NCBI RefSeq assembly: GCF_003293845.1 | Contig: NZ_QLST01000003.1 | Location: 1 to 64,000 of the forward strand | Reading direction: 5' to 3' | DNA: 64,000 nucleotides | DNA from: Flavobacterium tibetense | Lineage (GTDB): Bacteria; Bacteroidota; Bacteroidia; Flavobacteriales; Flavobacteriaceae | Shown: positions 36,581 to 45,635 of the stretch, piece by piece | How the letters are laid out: each line of letters opens with the position of its first letter | Numbering within the stretch: position 1 is the stretch's first letter | Position numbers and translations under genes: made by a program | Notes under the pieces: generated by a model | Told to the model about the DNA's origin: nothing | The model's database searches: none | Seen by the model: only the letters and a program-made list of their open reading frames with translations

Positions 36581-37666
36581 GTGCCTAAAAAAGAAATTCG
36601 AATTTTACAATTAATTGATAGCCTAGAAGCGGGTGGTGCTGAACGAATGGCAGTTACTTATGCCAATGCGTTGCATCAAGAATTAGGATTTGGCGCACTT
36701 GCATGTACACGGGCGGAAGGGATGTTAAAACAACAATTGCTTTCAGGTGTCGTATATACTTTTTTAGCTCGTAAGAACGTTTTTGATTTCGCTGCTTTAT
36801 TGCGTTTGTATAGATTAATAAATCAGCATCATATTACACACATTCATGCACACAGTAGTTCTGTTTTTTTTGCTGTTTTGTTGAAATTGTTGTGTCCAAG
36901 TGTACGATTGCTATGGCACGATCATTACGGGAAAAGTGAAATGCTCGAGCAACGCCCTTTTTGGACTTTGCGAATAGCTTCCTTGTTCGTAACCCAAATT
37001 ATTGCGGTCAATCAGCAGTTGGTTCATTGGTCCAAAGAAAAACTTTGGTGTAAAAAGGTAACCTATTTACCTAATTTTACTTTACCTGATACATCGGTTG
37101 CTGTAACCCAACTTCATGGAACAATGGGTAAGCGTATCGTCTGTTTGGCGAATCTTAGACCTCAGAAAAATCATATGTTGTTATTGGATGTAGCTAAAGT
37201 AATTTCACAATCGCATCCTGAATATACGTTTCATTTGGTAGGAAAAGATTTTAATGATGCTTATGCAGCCACTATAAAAGCGACCATTGTGTCTTATGGT
37301 CTACAAGACACTGTGTTTTTGTATGGCTCTTGCGATGATATTCCCGCTATTTTAAATCAAAGTACTGTTGGTATATTAACTTCAGATTCTGAAGGGCTTC
37401 CAATAGCTTTATTGGAATACGGATTTTATAACTTGCCTGTGGTGGTTACCGCTGTTGGTGAAATTCCAGAAGTTGTTACTCACGATAAAGAAGGTTTTGT
37501 TGTTCCAAAGAATGATAGCCTAGCTTTTATAAATGCATTGCAAGAGTTGCTGGATAATCCAAATTTACAAGCTACATTTGCGAGACAATTGAACGAAAAA
37601 ATAGTAGCCCAATACAGTTCTGAAGCTGTTTTGAAAAGTTATTTGAAGCTGTTAGATGAAAAATAA
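36581..37666 (+). CDS. GT4 family glycosyltransferase
   Basis: A GT-B glycosyltransferase of about 361 residues. The start region IRILQLIDSLEAGGAERMAVTYA is the classical GT4 opening with the GGAER loop. The donor domain contains VCLANLRPQKNHMLLL, FHLVGKD, VFLYGSCDDI and LTSDSEGLPIALLEYGFYNLPVVVT. I chose the GTG at 36581 (VPKKEIRIL) because a TTG frame start at 36557 overlaps the -7 promoter element. The end overlaps the next gene by eleven bases. It probably acts on the lipid-linked glycan. Confidence 0.85.
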   Translation: MPKKEIRILQLIDSLEAGGAERMAVTYANALHQELGFGALACTRAEGMLKQQLLSGVVYTFLARKNVFDFAALLRLYRLINQHHITHIHAHSSSVFFAVLLKLLCPSVRLLWHDHYGKSEMLEQRPFWTLRIASLFVTQIIAVNQQLVHWSKEKLWCKKVTYLPNFTLPDTSVAVTQLHGTMGKRIVCLANLRPQKNHMLLLDVAKVISQSHPEYTFHLVGKDFNDAYAATIKATIVSYGLQDTVFLYGSCDDIPAILNQSTVGILTSDSEGLPIALLEYGFYNLPVVVTAVGEIPEVVTHDKEGFVVPKNDSLAFINALQELLDNPNLQATFARQLNEKIVAQYSSEAVLKSYLKLLDEK

Positions 37667-39014
37667 GTTATTTACCTATACCAATGTTATTGTTTTGCAT
37701 GTGCTAATCGCATTTGCGGTATTTGCCTTGCCTTTTTTGTCCAAAATTTACGGATTGATTATCCCTTTTTTAGGAACGGTTTTAGTATTGAATACCAAAA
37801 ATAAAAATAACGAAGCCTTACTTGTTGCGGGTTATGTTATAGGTTCTGAAGTTTTTTTACGAATGACTGGAGGAAATATTGCTCATGAAATTGCTAAGTA
37901 TGAAGTGATTTATTTTTTATTTTTAGGCATGTTGTTCAAAGGGTTTTCCTATAAATCCATTATCTATATCCTATTTATGTTGCTTTTATTGCCAGGAATT
38001 TATCTTGGAGCTAATGTTCTAGGCCACGAGATAGATGTACGTAAAGCAATTTTATTTAATGTTTTGGGAGAAATTACTTTGTTTGTTAGCGCCTTGTATT
38101 GTTTTGAAAAAAAGATAACCTTAGAGCAAATACATTTTTTACTTAAAGCATTGTCTTTACCTATAGTTTCGGTTTTAACTTATTTATTTTTATATAACCC
38201 ATCGATTAAAGATGTAGTTACTAGTACCCAATCCAATTTTGAAACTTCGGGTGGTTTTGGTCCTAATCAAGTGTCTACCATTTTAGGTTTGGGGATGTTT
38301 TGTTTTTTTGCTTTACTAGTATTGTTTTCTAAAACTAGAAATTTGCAAATGATTCATTTGACATTATTGATTATAGCATCTTTTCGTGGCATTGTTACCT
38401 TCTCGCGTGGAGGTGTTTTTACTGCTCTAGCTATGATTGCTGTATTAATAGGAGTATTGTATTGGTATGCTAATGCTAAAACTAAAAATTTAATTCTAAT
38501 ATTAAGTGTTTGTGCAGTTTTAATTGGCGGTTTTGTCTGGACGTATAGCGTAGTGCAAACTAGCGGGATGATTGAAAATCGCTATGCCAATAAAGATGCA
38601 CGAGGAAGAGAAAAAGAAGATCGTTTAGGCGGACGTGAACAAATTGCCAATACCGAAATTCAAATGTTTATGGAAAACCCAATTTGGGGTATTGGCGTTG
38701 GGAAAAACAAAGAATACCGTGAACAAATGACGGGTATTGTAGCTGCTTCGCACAATGAAATTACGCGTTTGTTAGCCGAACATGGTATGTTTGGTATAAT
38801 GGCGTTATTAATTTTACTGATTACACCATTGATTACTTATTTTACGAATCGAGAACATGTGTTTTTGCTTCCCTTTTTTATATTTTGGTTACTTACCATT
38901 AATCATGCCGCTATGCGTTTAGCTGCACCAGGGTTTATTTATGCATTAACCTTGTTAAAAGTCCGTTTTAAAGATGAAAGTCCGTCTGCTGTATCTGGGG
39001 AACCAACTGAGTAA
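37656..39014 (+). CDS. O-antigen polymerase/ligase family membrane protein (Wzy/WaaL type)
   Basis: A polytopic membrane protein of 452 residues with about eleven hydrophobic segments and one large periplasmic loop near residues 300-370. The loop contains GREQIANTEIQMFMENPIWGIGVGKN and ASHNEITRLLAEHGMFG, the HNE region of the Wzy_C/O-antigen ligase domain. Either it polymerises repeat units (Wzy) or it joins the finished chain to lipid A-core (WaaL). Since the locus has an ABC exporter, and no Wzx flippase was seen, the ligase role is a real option. The two functions cannot be separated by sequence alone. Confidence 0.8.
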   Translation: MKNKLFTYTNVIVLHVLIAFAVFALPFLSKIYGLIIPFLGTVLVLNTKNKNNEALLVAGYVIGSEVFLRMTGGNIAHEIAKYEVIYFLFLGMLFKGFSYKSIIYILFMLLLLPGIYLGANVLGHEIDVRKAILFNVLGEITLFVSALYCFEKKITLEQIHFLLKALSLPIVSVLTYLFLYNPSIKDVVTSTQSNFETSGGFGPNQVSTILGLGMFCFFALLVLFSKTRNLQMIHLTLLIIASFRGIVTFSRGGVFTALAMIAVLIGVLYWYANAKTKNLILILSVCAVLIGGFVWTYSVVQTSGMIENRYANKDARGREKEDRLGGREQIANTEIQMFMENPIWGIGVGKNKEYREQMTGIVAASHNEITRLLAEHGMFGIMALLILLITPLITYFTNREHVFLLPFFIFWLLTINHAAMRLAAPGFIYALTLLKVRFKDESPSAVSGEPTE

Positions 39015-39993
39015 GCATGGGTTGAATGCAACCACCATTGAAACTTTAGGTCCTGAACTAGAGAGGTTAGGGTTTGAAATGGTTTATGCTTCTTCAAAGA
39101 AAAGTTTTTTGTTTCGCCTTTTGGATATGTTATGGGCTACCATTGTGCATCGGAATAAAGTATCTTATATTTTAATTGATACCTATAGTACAAAGGCTTT
39201 TTGGTATGCCTTTTTGTGTGCTCAACTTGCCCGACTTTTAAAAATAAAATATATTCCCATTTTGCACGGGGGTAACTTGCCTAATCGTCTTAAAAGTAAT
39301 CCCAAATTGTGTAGCAGGTTGTTTGCAAATGCCTATAAAAACGTAGCGCCATCTGGATATTTGAAACAGGCTTTTGAAAACGAAGGTTTCACTAATGTGG
39401 TTTTGATTCCTAATGCGATTGAAATAGAGAAATACACGTTCAAAAACAGAGCAACGTTAGCACCAAAATTGCTTTGGGTAAGAGCTTTTGCGTCTATTTA
39501 TAATCCTGAAATGGCAGTTCGTGTCTTACAGCAATTGCAAAAAACGTATCCAGAAGCGACTTTAACTATGGTGGGTCCTGATAAAGATGGGAGTTTACAA
39601 ACCACAAAAGCAGTTGCTGCTTCCTTAGGGATAACAGTAACTTTTACTGGACAACTAACCAAAGAGGCTTGGTGGCAATTGGCAGCGGAACACGATATTT
39701 TTATCAATACCACCCATTTTGATAATACACCAGTAAGTGTTTTGGAAGCGATGGCATTGGGTTTGCCTGTAGTTTCTACCAATGTGGGTGGAATTCCTTA
39801 TTTGATTGCCCACGATGTAAATGGTAAATTAGTTCCAGATGCGGATGCGAATGCCATGGTTGCTGCTGTAACTCAACTTCTACAACAACCAGATCAAACA
39901 CAATTATTAATCCAAAAAGCGCACTCTTATGTCACTCAAATGGATTGGGAAGTGGTTAAGGAGATGTGGGTTGAGGTGTTGGGTAAAGGGTGA
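38974..39993 (+). CDS. GT4 family glycosyltransferase
   Basis: A 339-residue GT-B transferase that overlaps the end of the membrane protein gene by 41 bases. It starts VRLLYLGNQLSKHGLNATTIET. The donor domain has LLWVRAFASIYNPEMAVRVL, LTMVGPDKDG and INTTHFDNTPVSVLEAMALGLPVVSTNVGGIPYLI, with the E-x7-E type motif. Coupling with the Wzy/WaaL-type protein suggests a role late in chain assembly. Donor and acceptor are unknown. Confidence 0.86.
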   Translation: MKVRLLYLGNQLSKHGLNATTIETLGPELERLGFEMVYASSKKSFLFRLLDMLWATIVHRNKVSYILIDTYSTKAFWYAFLCAQLARLLKIKYIPILHGGNLPNRLKSNPKLCSRLFANAYKNVAPSGYLKQAFENEGFTNVVLIPNAIEIEKYTFKNRATLAPKLLWVRAFASIYNPEMAVRVLQQLQKTYPEATLTMVGPDKDGSLQTTKAVAASLGITVTFTGQLTKEAWWQLAAEHDIFINTTHFDNTPVSVLEAMALGLPVVSTNVGGIPYLIAHDVNGKLVPDADANAMVAAVTQLLQQPDQTQLLIQKAHSYVTQMDWEVVKEMWVEVLGKG

Positions 39994-40258
39994 TGGGTAA
40001 TTGGTAATTGGTAATGGGTGATTGGTGATGGGTGATTGGTGATGGGAAGAAGGGTTTATCCGCAAAACTTGTCATTCCGTAGGAATCTCTCTTATATGAA
40101 CTTCTATGACTTATATGTTTTTTTTGTTCAGGTTCATAGTTTATACTTTATGGTTGATTTTTGAGTTTGAATTTGTTCTTGATTTTTATGTAATTTTTTT
40201 TAGCGTTTTTTTAACAATTTGAATTTTATTCATTACTTTGCAGTATTACTGAATAGCT
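39994..40258. repeat. GGTGATTGGTGATGG minisatellite and promoter region
   Basis: Bases 39990-40050 are an imperfect tandem of GGTAATTGG/GGTGATGGGTGATT words, related to 1340-1375. CTTGTCATTCCGTAGGAATCTCT at 40069-40090 recurs at 41687-41709. Near 40211-40240 there is a weak promoter-like pair (TTA, 19 bases, TTACTTTG) that ends 18 bases before the ATG of the sugar transferase. Confidence 0.55.
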
Positions 40259-41641
40259 ATGAAACCCAACAAAAAAATACATTTTGAAATCTCTGAACGT
40301 AAAATATTATTGCGTTTGGTTGATGTTTTTTTTGTATTACTTACGCTTTACTTTATTAGTGAATTTTTCAGGTTTGATTATTTTGCTGTTCGAGTAGATA
40401 ATTTTTATTGGACAATTGTACTTGCTATTTATCTGAATTTAGTAGGTACAGTTTTTGAAATGTATAATTTGCAAGTGGCAAGCAACCGCTTTCAAGTTAC
40501 CAAAAGTATTATTTTAACTACTTCGGTTACAACTTTGTTTTATTTGTTAACTCCTTTTTATACACCAGTTTTACCTTCTAATCGTTTACAAATTATTTTA
40601 TTTTTCCTGTCTATTTTATTTGCTTTGGTTGTATGGAGAAATTTATACATTGTGTTTTTAGCGTCTAATCGTTTCATTAAACGTGTAGTGTTCATTGGAA
40701 GTAGCAAGAAAGTAGAAGCTTTGGTTTTTGAATTAAGTATTGGCAATCCCCATTATTTGGTTAATGGTTTTGTGGCTACTGATGAAAGAAAAACAGCTAC
40801 TTTATTGCCTGAAATTTCACTTTCTGAGTTGGAATCTTATGTAAAAGAGCATGCAATTTCAGAAATAGTTGTTGCCAATGGATCAAGAAAAACCATGGAT
40901 GTGGCTTTGTATGATTTGTTGCTAAAATTACTTGAAAACGGTGTGGTGATTCGCCAGTATGACGATGTGTATGAATCTGGGACGTACCGACTTCCTATTC
41001 ATTTTGATGATAAGGAATTGTATAAGTTTTTCCCGTTTAGCAGAAGTAATCAAAACAAACTGTACCAATTGTATACTCGTATTTTTGATGTTGTATTTGC
41101 TATTATTGGACTACTTAGTTTAGTTATTATTCTCCCGTTTGTGTTCCTTTTTAATTTGATCTGGAATAAAGGGCCGCTTTTTTACAAACAAGAACGTGTT
41201 GGACGAAATGGAATTCCTTTTAAAATAGTCAAACTAAGAACTATGGTGGTAAATGCGGAACAAAATGGTGCTGTCTTTGCTTCTACCAATGATAGCCGAA
41301 TAACCACTTTTGGAAAATTACTTCGAAAGTCGCGATTGGATGAAGTGCCTCAATTCATCAATGTTTTAAAGGGGGAAATGGCACTAATTGGTCCTCGACC
41401 CGAACGTCCCGTTTTTGTTGAAAAAATTGCAGCTAGCATTCCAATGTATCAAACGCGTCATGTGATTAAACCAGGACTCACCGGTTGGGCGCAAGTGAAT
41501 TATTCCTACGGGGAAAATTTAGAAGATAGCTTGATGAAATTGCGTTATGACTTGTATTACATCAAACATCGCAGCTTGTTTTTGGATATTAACATCATTG
41601 TGAAGACGTTGAGTACGGTTTTGTTTTTTAGAGGACAGTAG
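40259..41641 (+). CDS. Polyprenyl-phosphate sugar-1-phosphate transferase (WbaP/WcaJ type)
   Basis: This enzyme starts glycan assembly by moving a sugar-1-phosphate to undecaprenyl phosphate. The 460-residue protein has four N-terminal membrane segments, a CoA-binding-like middle domain (RVVFIGSSKKVEALVF), a fifth hydrophobic segment near residue 280 and a C-terminal catalytic domain with GPLFYKQERVGRNGIPFKIVK, SRLDEVPQFINVLKGEM, LIGPRPERP and PGLTGWAQVNY. This is the full-length layout of exopolysaccharide polyprenyl glycosylphosphotransferases. It is the last + strand gene of the glycan locus, separated by repeats on both sides. The sugar is unknown. Confidence 0.9.
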   Translation: MKPNKKIHFEISERKILLRLVDVFFVLLTLYFISEFFRFDYFAVRVDNFYWTIVLAIYLNLVGTVFEMYNLQVASNRFQVTKSIILTTSVTTLFYLLTPFYTPVLPSNRLQIILFFLSILFALVVWRNLYIVFLASNRFIKRVVFIGSSKKVEALVFELSIGNPHYLVNGFVATDERKTATLLPEISLSELESYVKEHAISEIVVANGSRKTMDVALYDLLLKLLENGVVIRQYDDVYESGTYRLPIHFDDKELYKFFPFSRSNQNKLYQLYTRIFDVVFAIIGLLSLVIILPFVFLFNLIWNKGPLFYKQERVGRNGIPFKIVKLRTMVVNAEQNGAVFASTNDSRITTFGKLLRKSRLDEVPQFINVLKGEMALIGPRPERPVFVEKIAASIPMYQTRHVIKPGLTGWAQVNYSYGENLEDSLMKLRYDLYYIKHRSLFLDINIIVKTLSTVLFFRGQ

Positions 41642-41952
41642 GTGCTGGGTGATTGGGAGACTTAGAGATTGGTTTACCCACAAACTTGTCATTCCGTAGG
41701 AATCTCTTTTTGAACTTATATGTCTTATATGGTTAAATTATTTTTTTAAGTTTAATGTTTGAAGTTGATTTTTGAAGTTGTTCTTGATTTTTGTAACACA
41801 AAGTCTCACGAAGTTTTACACAGAGTTTCACGGAGTTTTTTTGAATAGGATTGTGTTGAGAGAGTTGCACAGAGACGTTTCACTTTTAAGTTTTAGGTTT
41901 GTGGTTTGTTGTTGATTTTTGAAGTTGCTCTTGATTTTTGCTATTGTTCTTT
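41642..41952. repeat. Repeat-filled convergent gap
   Basis: 311 bases between two convergent genes. It holds the GGTGATTGGGAGACTTAGAG words, CTTGTCATTCCGTAGGAATCTC (same as about 40069), CTTATATGTCTTATATGG, and CACAAAGTCTCACGAAG and CACAGAGTTTCACGGAG runs also found near 100-150 and 1530-1600. No terminator hairpin with a T-run was recognised. Confidence 0.6.
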
Positions 41953-43062
41953 TTAAACCAGTTTTTTATTTTCCAAAATCAATCTTCCTACCAATAGAAA
42001 ATTGGTAACTATAAAAGGCAAAACAATAAGTAAATGGATTTTTCCAAGCATGTAAACTAAATAGCCCAATAAACAGAATATTAAGATTTGACCTGTTTTT
42101 ACAATTCCTTTTTGGTTTTTCTTGAAGTAGAAAAAGGCTAATAGCAAATAGATAGGATTGAAAAGAAACGCATTGTAATTCCAAAGAACTTCTTCATGTT
42201 GGGAGTATAAACCTACCAAACAAAAGAAAAGACCTAAACTACCTAAAAGGATAAAATAACTTTGGGTTAGTCCTTTTTTTCTAACTAAAATTATAAGTCC
42301 AAGTACGATAATTAGTGTATAAATACTATTGAATGGATTGGGTTGGTAATCATTTTCTGGTGCTTCGTAAATTGTCTTTGTAGGTTTTGCTAATGGCTTT
42401 CCGTTAATTTCTGTATTTTCTAAGGATTGAATTAATTCCAATGGTAAGAATAGGCGTTCGGCGGGTTGGTCTACTTTGGTTCCGAAGATGATATTGATTC
42501 CTAATTTTTCAAAAAAATGATTTTCCATATACGGATATAGTATTTCTCGGTAACTAATGGTTACTGGTTTTAGAGTAGTGATAGGTTTGCCTTCTAGAAC
42601 AGCATTCACTTTATCAATAACCATAGTAGTACAATTGCGGTCAATAAATTTATACGTATAAAATTTTTCGTCTGAGTTTGCGGAGAGAAGTATTTGTTTG
42701 TATAAAAGCTCTTTTTGCTCTTTGGAAAGGTCAATTTCTTGTTCGTATATGGAACGTTTTTCGTAGCGATAGGTGTATTCAAAATCGGGATAGTAATTCG
42801 CAGTTACAAAATATTGTAAATCACCTTTTACGAATTTCAACATGAAATTAGGCGTTTCAAAATCAAAAGCACCATAATTAAATACAATGTCAATTCCTTG
42901 TAAGGGATCATTGATTCTAATACCTGTATGGCCATAAAGGGAATAGGATTCGTTTCCCGTTCCGCAGTTTAGGATGCTTATGGTCGCTTTTTCGGAAAGG
43001 GTTTGGGAAAAAGATAAAGTAGTTGTTAAAAGAAATAGTAGAACGACTAGTTTTTTTATCAT
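41953..43062 (-). CDS. DUF4105 (Lnb-like periplasmic domain) membrane protein
   Basis: A 369-residue protein with a signal peptide (MIKKLVVLLFLLTTTLSFSQ), a periplasmic domain of the DUF4105/Lnb N-terminal type (CGTGNESYSLYGHTGIRI, FNYGAFDF and DRNCTTMV with conserved His and Cys), and four to five C-terminal membrane segments. The function is not known in detail; related domains are linked to lipoprotein modification. I chose the ATG at 43062; the longer frame from 43125 runs through a dispersed repeat and would precede the signal peptide by 21 non-conserved residues. Confidence 0.75.
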   Translation of the reverse strand: MIKKLVVLLFLLTTTLSFSQTLSEKATISILNCGTGNESYSLYGHTGIRINDPLQGIDIVFNYGAFDFETPNFMLKFVKGDLQYFVTANYYPDFEYTYRYEKRSIYEQEIDLSKEQKELLYKQILLSANSDEKFYTYKFIDRNCTTMVIDKVNAVLEGKPITTLKPVTISYREILYPYMENHFFEKLGINIIFGTKVDQPAERLFLPLELIQSLENTEINGKPLAKPTKTIYEAPENDYQPNPFNSIYTLIIVLGLIILVRKKGLTQSYFILLGSLGLFFCLVGLYSQHEEVLWNYNAFLFNPIYLLLAFFYFKKNQKGIVKTGQILIFCLLGYLVYMLGKIHLLIVLPFIVTNFLLVGRLILENKKLV

Positions 43063-43636
43063 TTTTTTATTGTTTATAGTTTGTTGTTTATGGTTTGTTG
43101 TTGTCTTTTTGCTCCGCTCAAACATTTGCCTACTTCGTAGGAGATTCCTCGCAAGCTCGGAATGACAGAAACAGGAGTAATTTCAAGTACAAGAACAAGT
43201 TCAAATTCAAGTTTAAAAATTCCAATATTTTAAATTCCAAATTCCAACGTTTAAAATCCGTCAAAATCTGAAACCGCTTTAGCGGACTGTATTTTTAAAA
43301 ATCAGTGTAAACCTGTCAAATCTGCTTCATCCGCATTCCAAAAAAATGAATTCAAATTCAAAATCAATTTCAAATATTAAAACATAAAAGTCATAAAAGT
43401 TTTTTAAAAGTCTAGTTTGTTTACGTTTAAAAGTTCAGATAAGATTTTAACTATTTCTAAAATTTTATCAACCTGTGTTCCAAAAAATTCAAGTTCAAGT
43501 TCAATTTCAAAAATCAAGAACAAGTTCAAAAATTAACCAAAAAAACCATTAACAATTAACCACAAACTTGAAACCTGAAACAAACATCCGAAAATCTAAC
43601 CTCTAACTTCTAATCTCTATTTTCTATTCTCTCAAA
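43063..43636. repeat. Repeat-rich gap
   Basis: 574 bases without a gene. Bases 43108-43168 are a repeat (GCTCCGCTCAAACATTTGCC, then CTACTTCGTAGGAGATTCC and TCGCAAGCTCGGAATGACA) that recurs at 55683-55742. The rest is low-complexity DNA with AAGTTCAAATTCAAG words and fragments such as GTGTAAACCTGTCAAATCTG. CCGCTTTAGCGG at 43274-43285 is a small hairpin. The last 40 bases are CTAACTTCTAATCTCTATTT words. Confidence 0.6.
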
Positions 43637-44713
43637 TTACCTAAACAAATCCAAATCTACTTTTACCGAAAAAATATTGGAATACAAGGCGGCACTTTGG
43701 TTTCCTAAATCGGTTAAAGCGTAATCAATTTGTATGCCTCGATATTTGAAACCCAGTCCGAAGTTAGGTTGAAAGCTTAATTTGCTGGTATTGTCAATTT
43801 GTGTGATTTGCTGAAAATTTCCCACACCACCGCGTAAATAAATTAACTCAATATAACCAAATTCAAAACCGAGTGCTGGGTCAATACTCATTGCATTGGT
43901 TGAAATAATATCATTGGTTCTGGTAAATCGGGTGTTTAAATTAGCTGCTGCTGTTAGGCTATAATCGTAACGAATAATCCATTTTTTGGCTACTCCCAAT
44001 TGTGCTTTTGGCAAGGTGATTTCACTCGTTTCTGGCAATTCTTGGTTTTCGCCTGGAACTGCGTCTCTAATTTTGTTAAACTCTTCTTCGTTGATGGTCC
44101 AAGTGTTGTATGTCGTGGTAATATCGCGTACCATAATTCCAAATTTCCAATCTTCATCATCACTGATGTATTGAATACCTAAATCAAATCCAAATCCCCA
44201 AGCGCTGGCAAAATCACCAATTTTTCTGTGAATGACTTTGGCATTGACTCCATAATTTAACCCGTCAATAGGTAAACTTCTGGCATAGGATACCGTTAGC
44301 GCATAATCCGCTGTTGAAAATAGAGAAATTCTGTTGTAGTCAATATTTCCTTGACTATCGATTAATTGGGTTGTATTTAAGATATCGTCTACTCCAAAAC
44401 GGATGATAGAAGCTCCAATAGCACTTCTGTCGTCAATGGGCATAGCGAAACCCGCATAATTGTATTGGGCAATATTCGCAAAATAATTGGCATGCATTAA
44501 GGAAAACTGTTTGTCTTCGAGTTTAATTAATCCTGCTGGATTCCAATAGCCAGAATTGACATCGCCTGTGTGTGCTACTACTGCATTGCTCATACCTAAA
44601 GCAGCCGCATCAACCCCAATGTTCAAAAATTCATTGGAATATTTACGCACAGTTTGTCCGTAGGCAATGGAAAGACTACCTAGAAGAAGACCAATTATAA
44701 AACTCTTTTTCAA
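43637..44713 (-). CDS. PorV-family outer-membrane beta-barrel protein (PorV2-like)
   Basis: A 358-residue outer-membrane protein with a signal peptide (MKKSFIIGLLLGSLSIAYGQ) and a FadL-like barrel of the PorV/PorQ group: NIGVDAAALGMSNAVVAHTGDVNSGYWNPAGL is the family's opening, and the protein ends in FSVKVDLDLFR, a typical aromatic-rich last strand. PorV itself is a shuttle of the type IX secretion system; this shorter protein is more like the PorV2 branch, whose role is less clear. It is transcribed away from pssA, with a 181-base divergent spacer. Confidence 0.78.
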   Translation of the reverse strand: MKKSFIIGLLLGSLSIAYGQTVRKYSNEFLNIGVDAAALGMSNAVVAHTGDVNSGYWNPAGLIKLEDKQFSLMHANYFANIAQYNYAGFAMPIDDRSAIGASIIRFGVDDILNTTQLIDSQGNIDYNRISLFSTADYALTVSYARSLPIDGLNYGVNAKVIHRKIGDFASAWGFGFDLGIQYISDDEDWKFGIMVRDITTTYNTWTINEEEFNKIRDAVPGENQELPETSEITLPKAQLGVAKKWIIRYDYSLTAAANLNTRFTRTNDIISTNAMSIDPALGFEFGYIELIYLRGGVGNFQQITQIDNTSKLSFQPNFGLGFKYRGIQIDYALTDLGNQSAALYSNIFSVKVDLDLFR

Positions 44714-44894
44714 CAGCTAATTATTTTTACAAATATCTAATAAAATTCTTAAATACTAAACTCTAAAAGTATTACAATATTGTATTACATTTGCTTTATC
44801 TTAATACGTATTCTTTTTTAGGTACGAATTTTGAGACGATTTTGTTTTTATTTGCTTCATTTTATTAATTAGACGTTTAACTAACATTGTTTTC

Positions 44895-45629
44895 ATGGAT
44901 ATTAAAAAACACATTCCCAATGCTATCACTTTATTGAATTTAGCTTCTGGTTTGTTGGCTTTGATTGCTATTTTTAATGGCTTTTTTGATGAAGCCTTTA
45001 TTTTTGTCAGTTTGGGTATTTTCTTTGATTTTTGGGATGGTTTTTTGGCACGAAAGTTCAATGTTGCTGGACCGTTAGGATTGCAATTGGATTCTTTAGC
45101 CGATATGGTTACTAGTGGCGTAGTTCCGGGATTGTTGATGTTTAAGTTGTTTGATAACATTCAAAAAGACGATACTTCCATTTATTATTTGACTGAAGAA
45201 TATTTTTATATGGGTTTTGTACCTTACTTAGGATTCTTAATCACAATTGCTTCTTGTTATCGCTTAGCGAATTTTAATATTGATACCAGACAAACCGAAT
45301 CGTTTATTGGTTTACCCACGCCTGCCAATGCTATTTTAATCATGAGTATTCCTATGATACAGTATTTCAGTAGCTGGACATGGTTGACGGAGTTACTTTC
45401 TAACCCGTATTATTTGTTATTTATTACTCTGGTAAGTTCGTATTTATTGAACGCTAATATTCCCTTGTTTTCTTTAAAAGTAAAATCTTTTTCTTGGCAA
45501 ACCAGTAAATTGCAACTTTCTTTTCTAGGATTTTCATTGGTACTATTGTTGGTTTTAGGTTTTGTAGCTATTCCAATTATTATATTTTCTTACATTGGTT
45601 TATCTTTAGTACTTCATTCTAAAAAGTAA
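44895..45629 (+). CDS. pssA: CDP-diacylglycerol--serine O-phosphatidyltransferase
   Basis: This enzyme makes phosphatidylserine, the precursor of phosphatidylethanolamine. The CDP-alcohol phosphotransferase motif is complete: DFWDGFLARKF, then G at GPLG, and D..D in LQLDSLADMV (D-G-x2-A-R-x8-G-x3-D-x3-D). The protein has 244 residues and about six membrane segments, which fits the type II PssA of Bacteroidetes. TACATTTG at 44786-44793 is a possible -7 element, but with no TTG at the right distance and a leader of about 100 bases. The GH25 gene follows after six bases. Confidence 0.9.
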   Translation: MDIKKHIPNAITLLNLASGLLALIAIFNGFFDEAFIFVSLGIFFDFWDGFLARKFNVAGPLGLQLDSLADMVTSGVVPGLLMFKLFDNIQKDDTSIYYLTEEYFYMGFVPYLGFLITIASCYRLANFNIDTRQTESFIGLPTPANAILIMSIPMIQYFSSWTWLTELLSNPYYLLFITLVSSYLLNANIPLFSLKVKSFSWQTSKLQLSFLGFSLVLLLVLGFVAIPIIIFSYIGLSLVLHSKK

Positions 45630-45635
45630 TTATTT

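Noticed and set aside
43274..43285. CCGCTTTAGCGG hairpin as a terminator
   Set aside because: The stem is only four bases and it is not next to a gene end.
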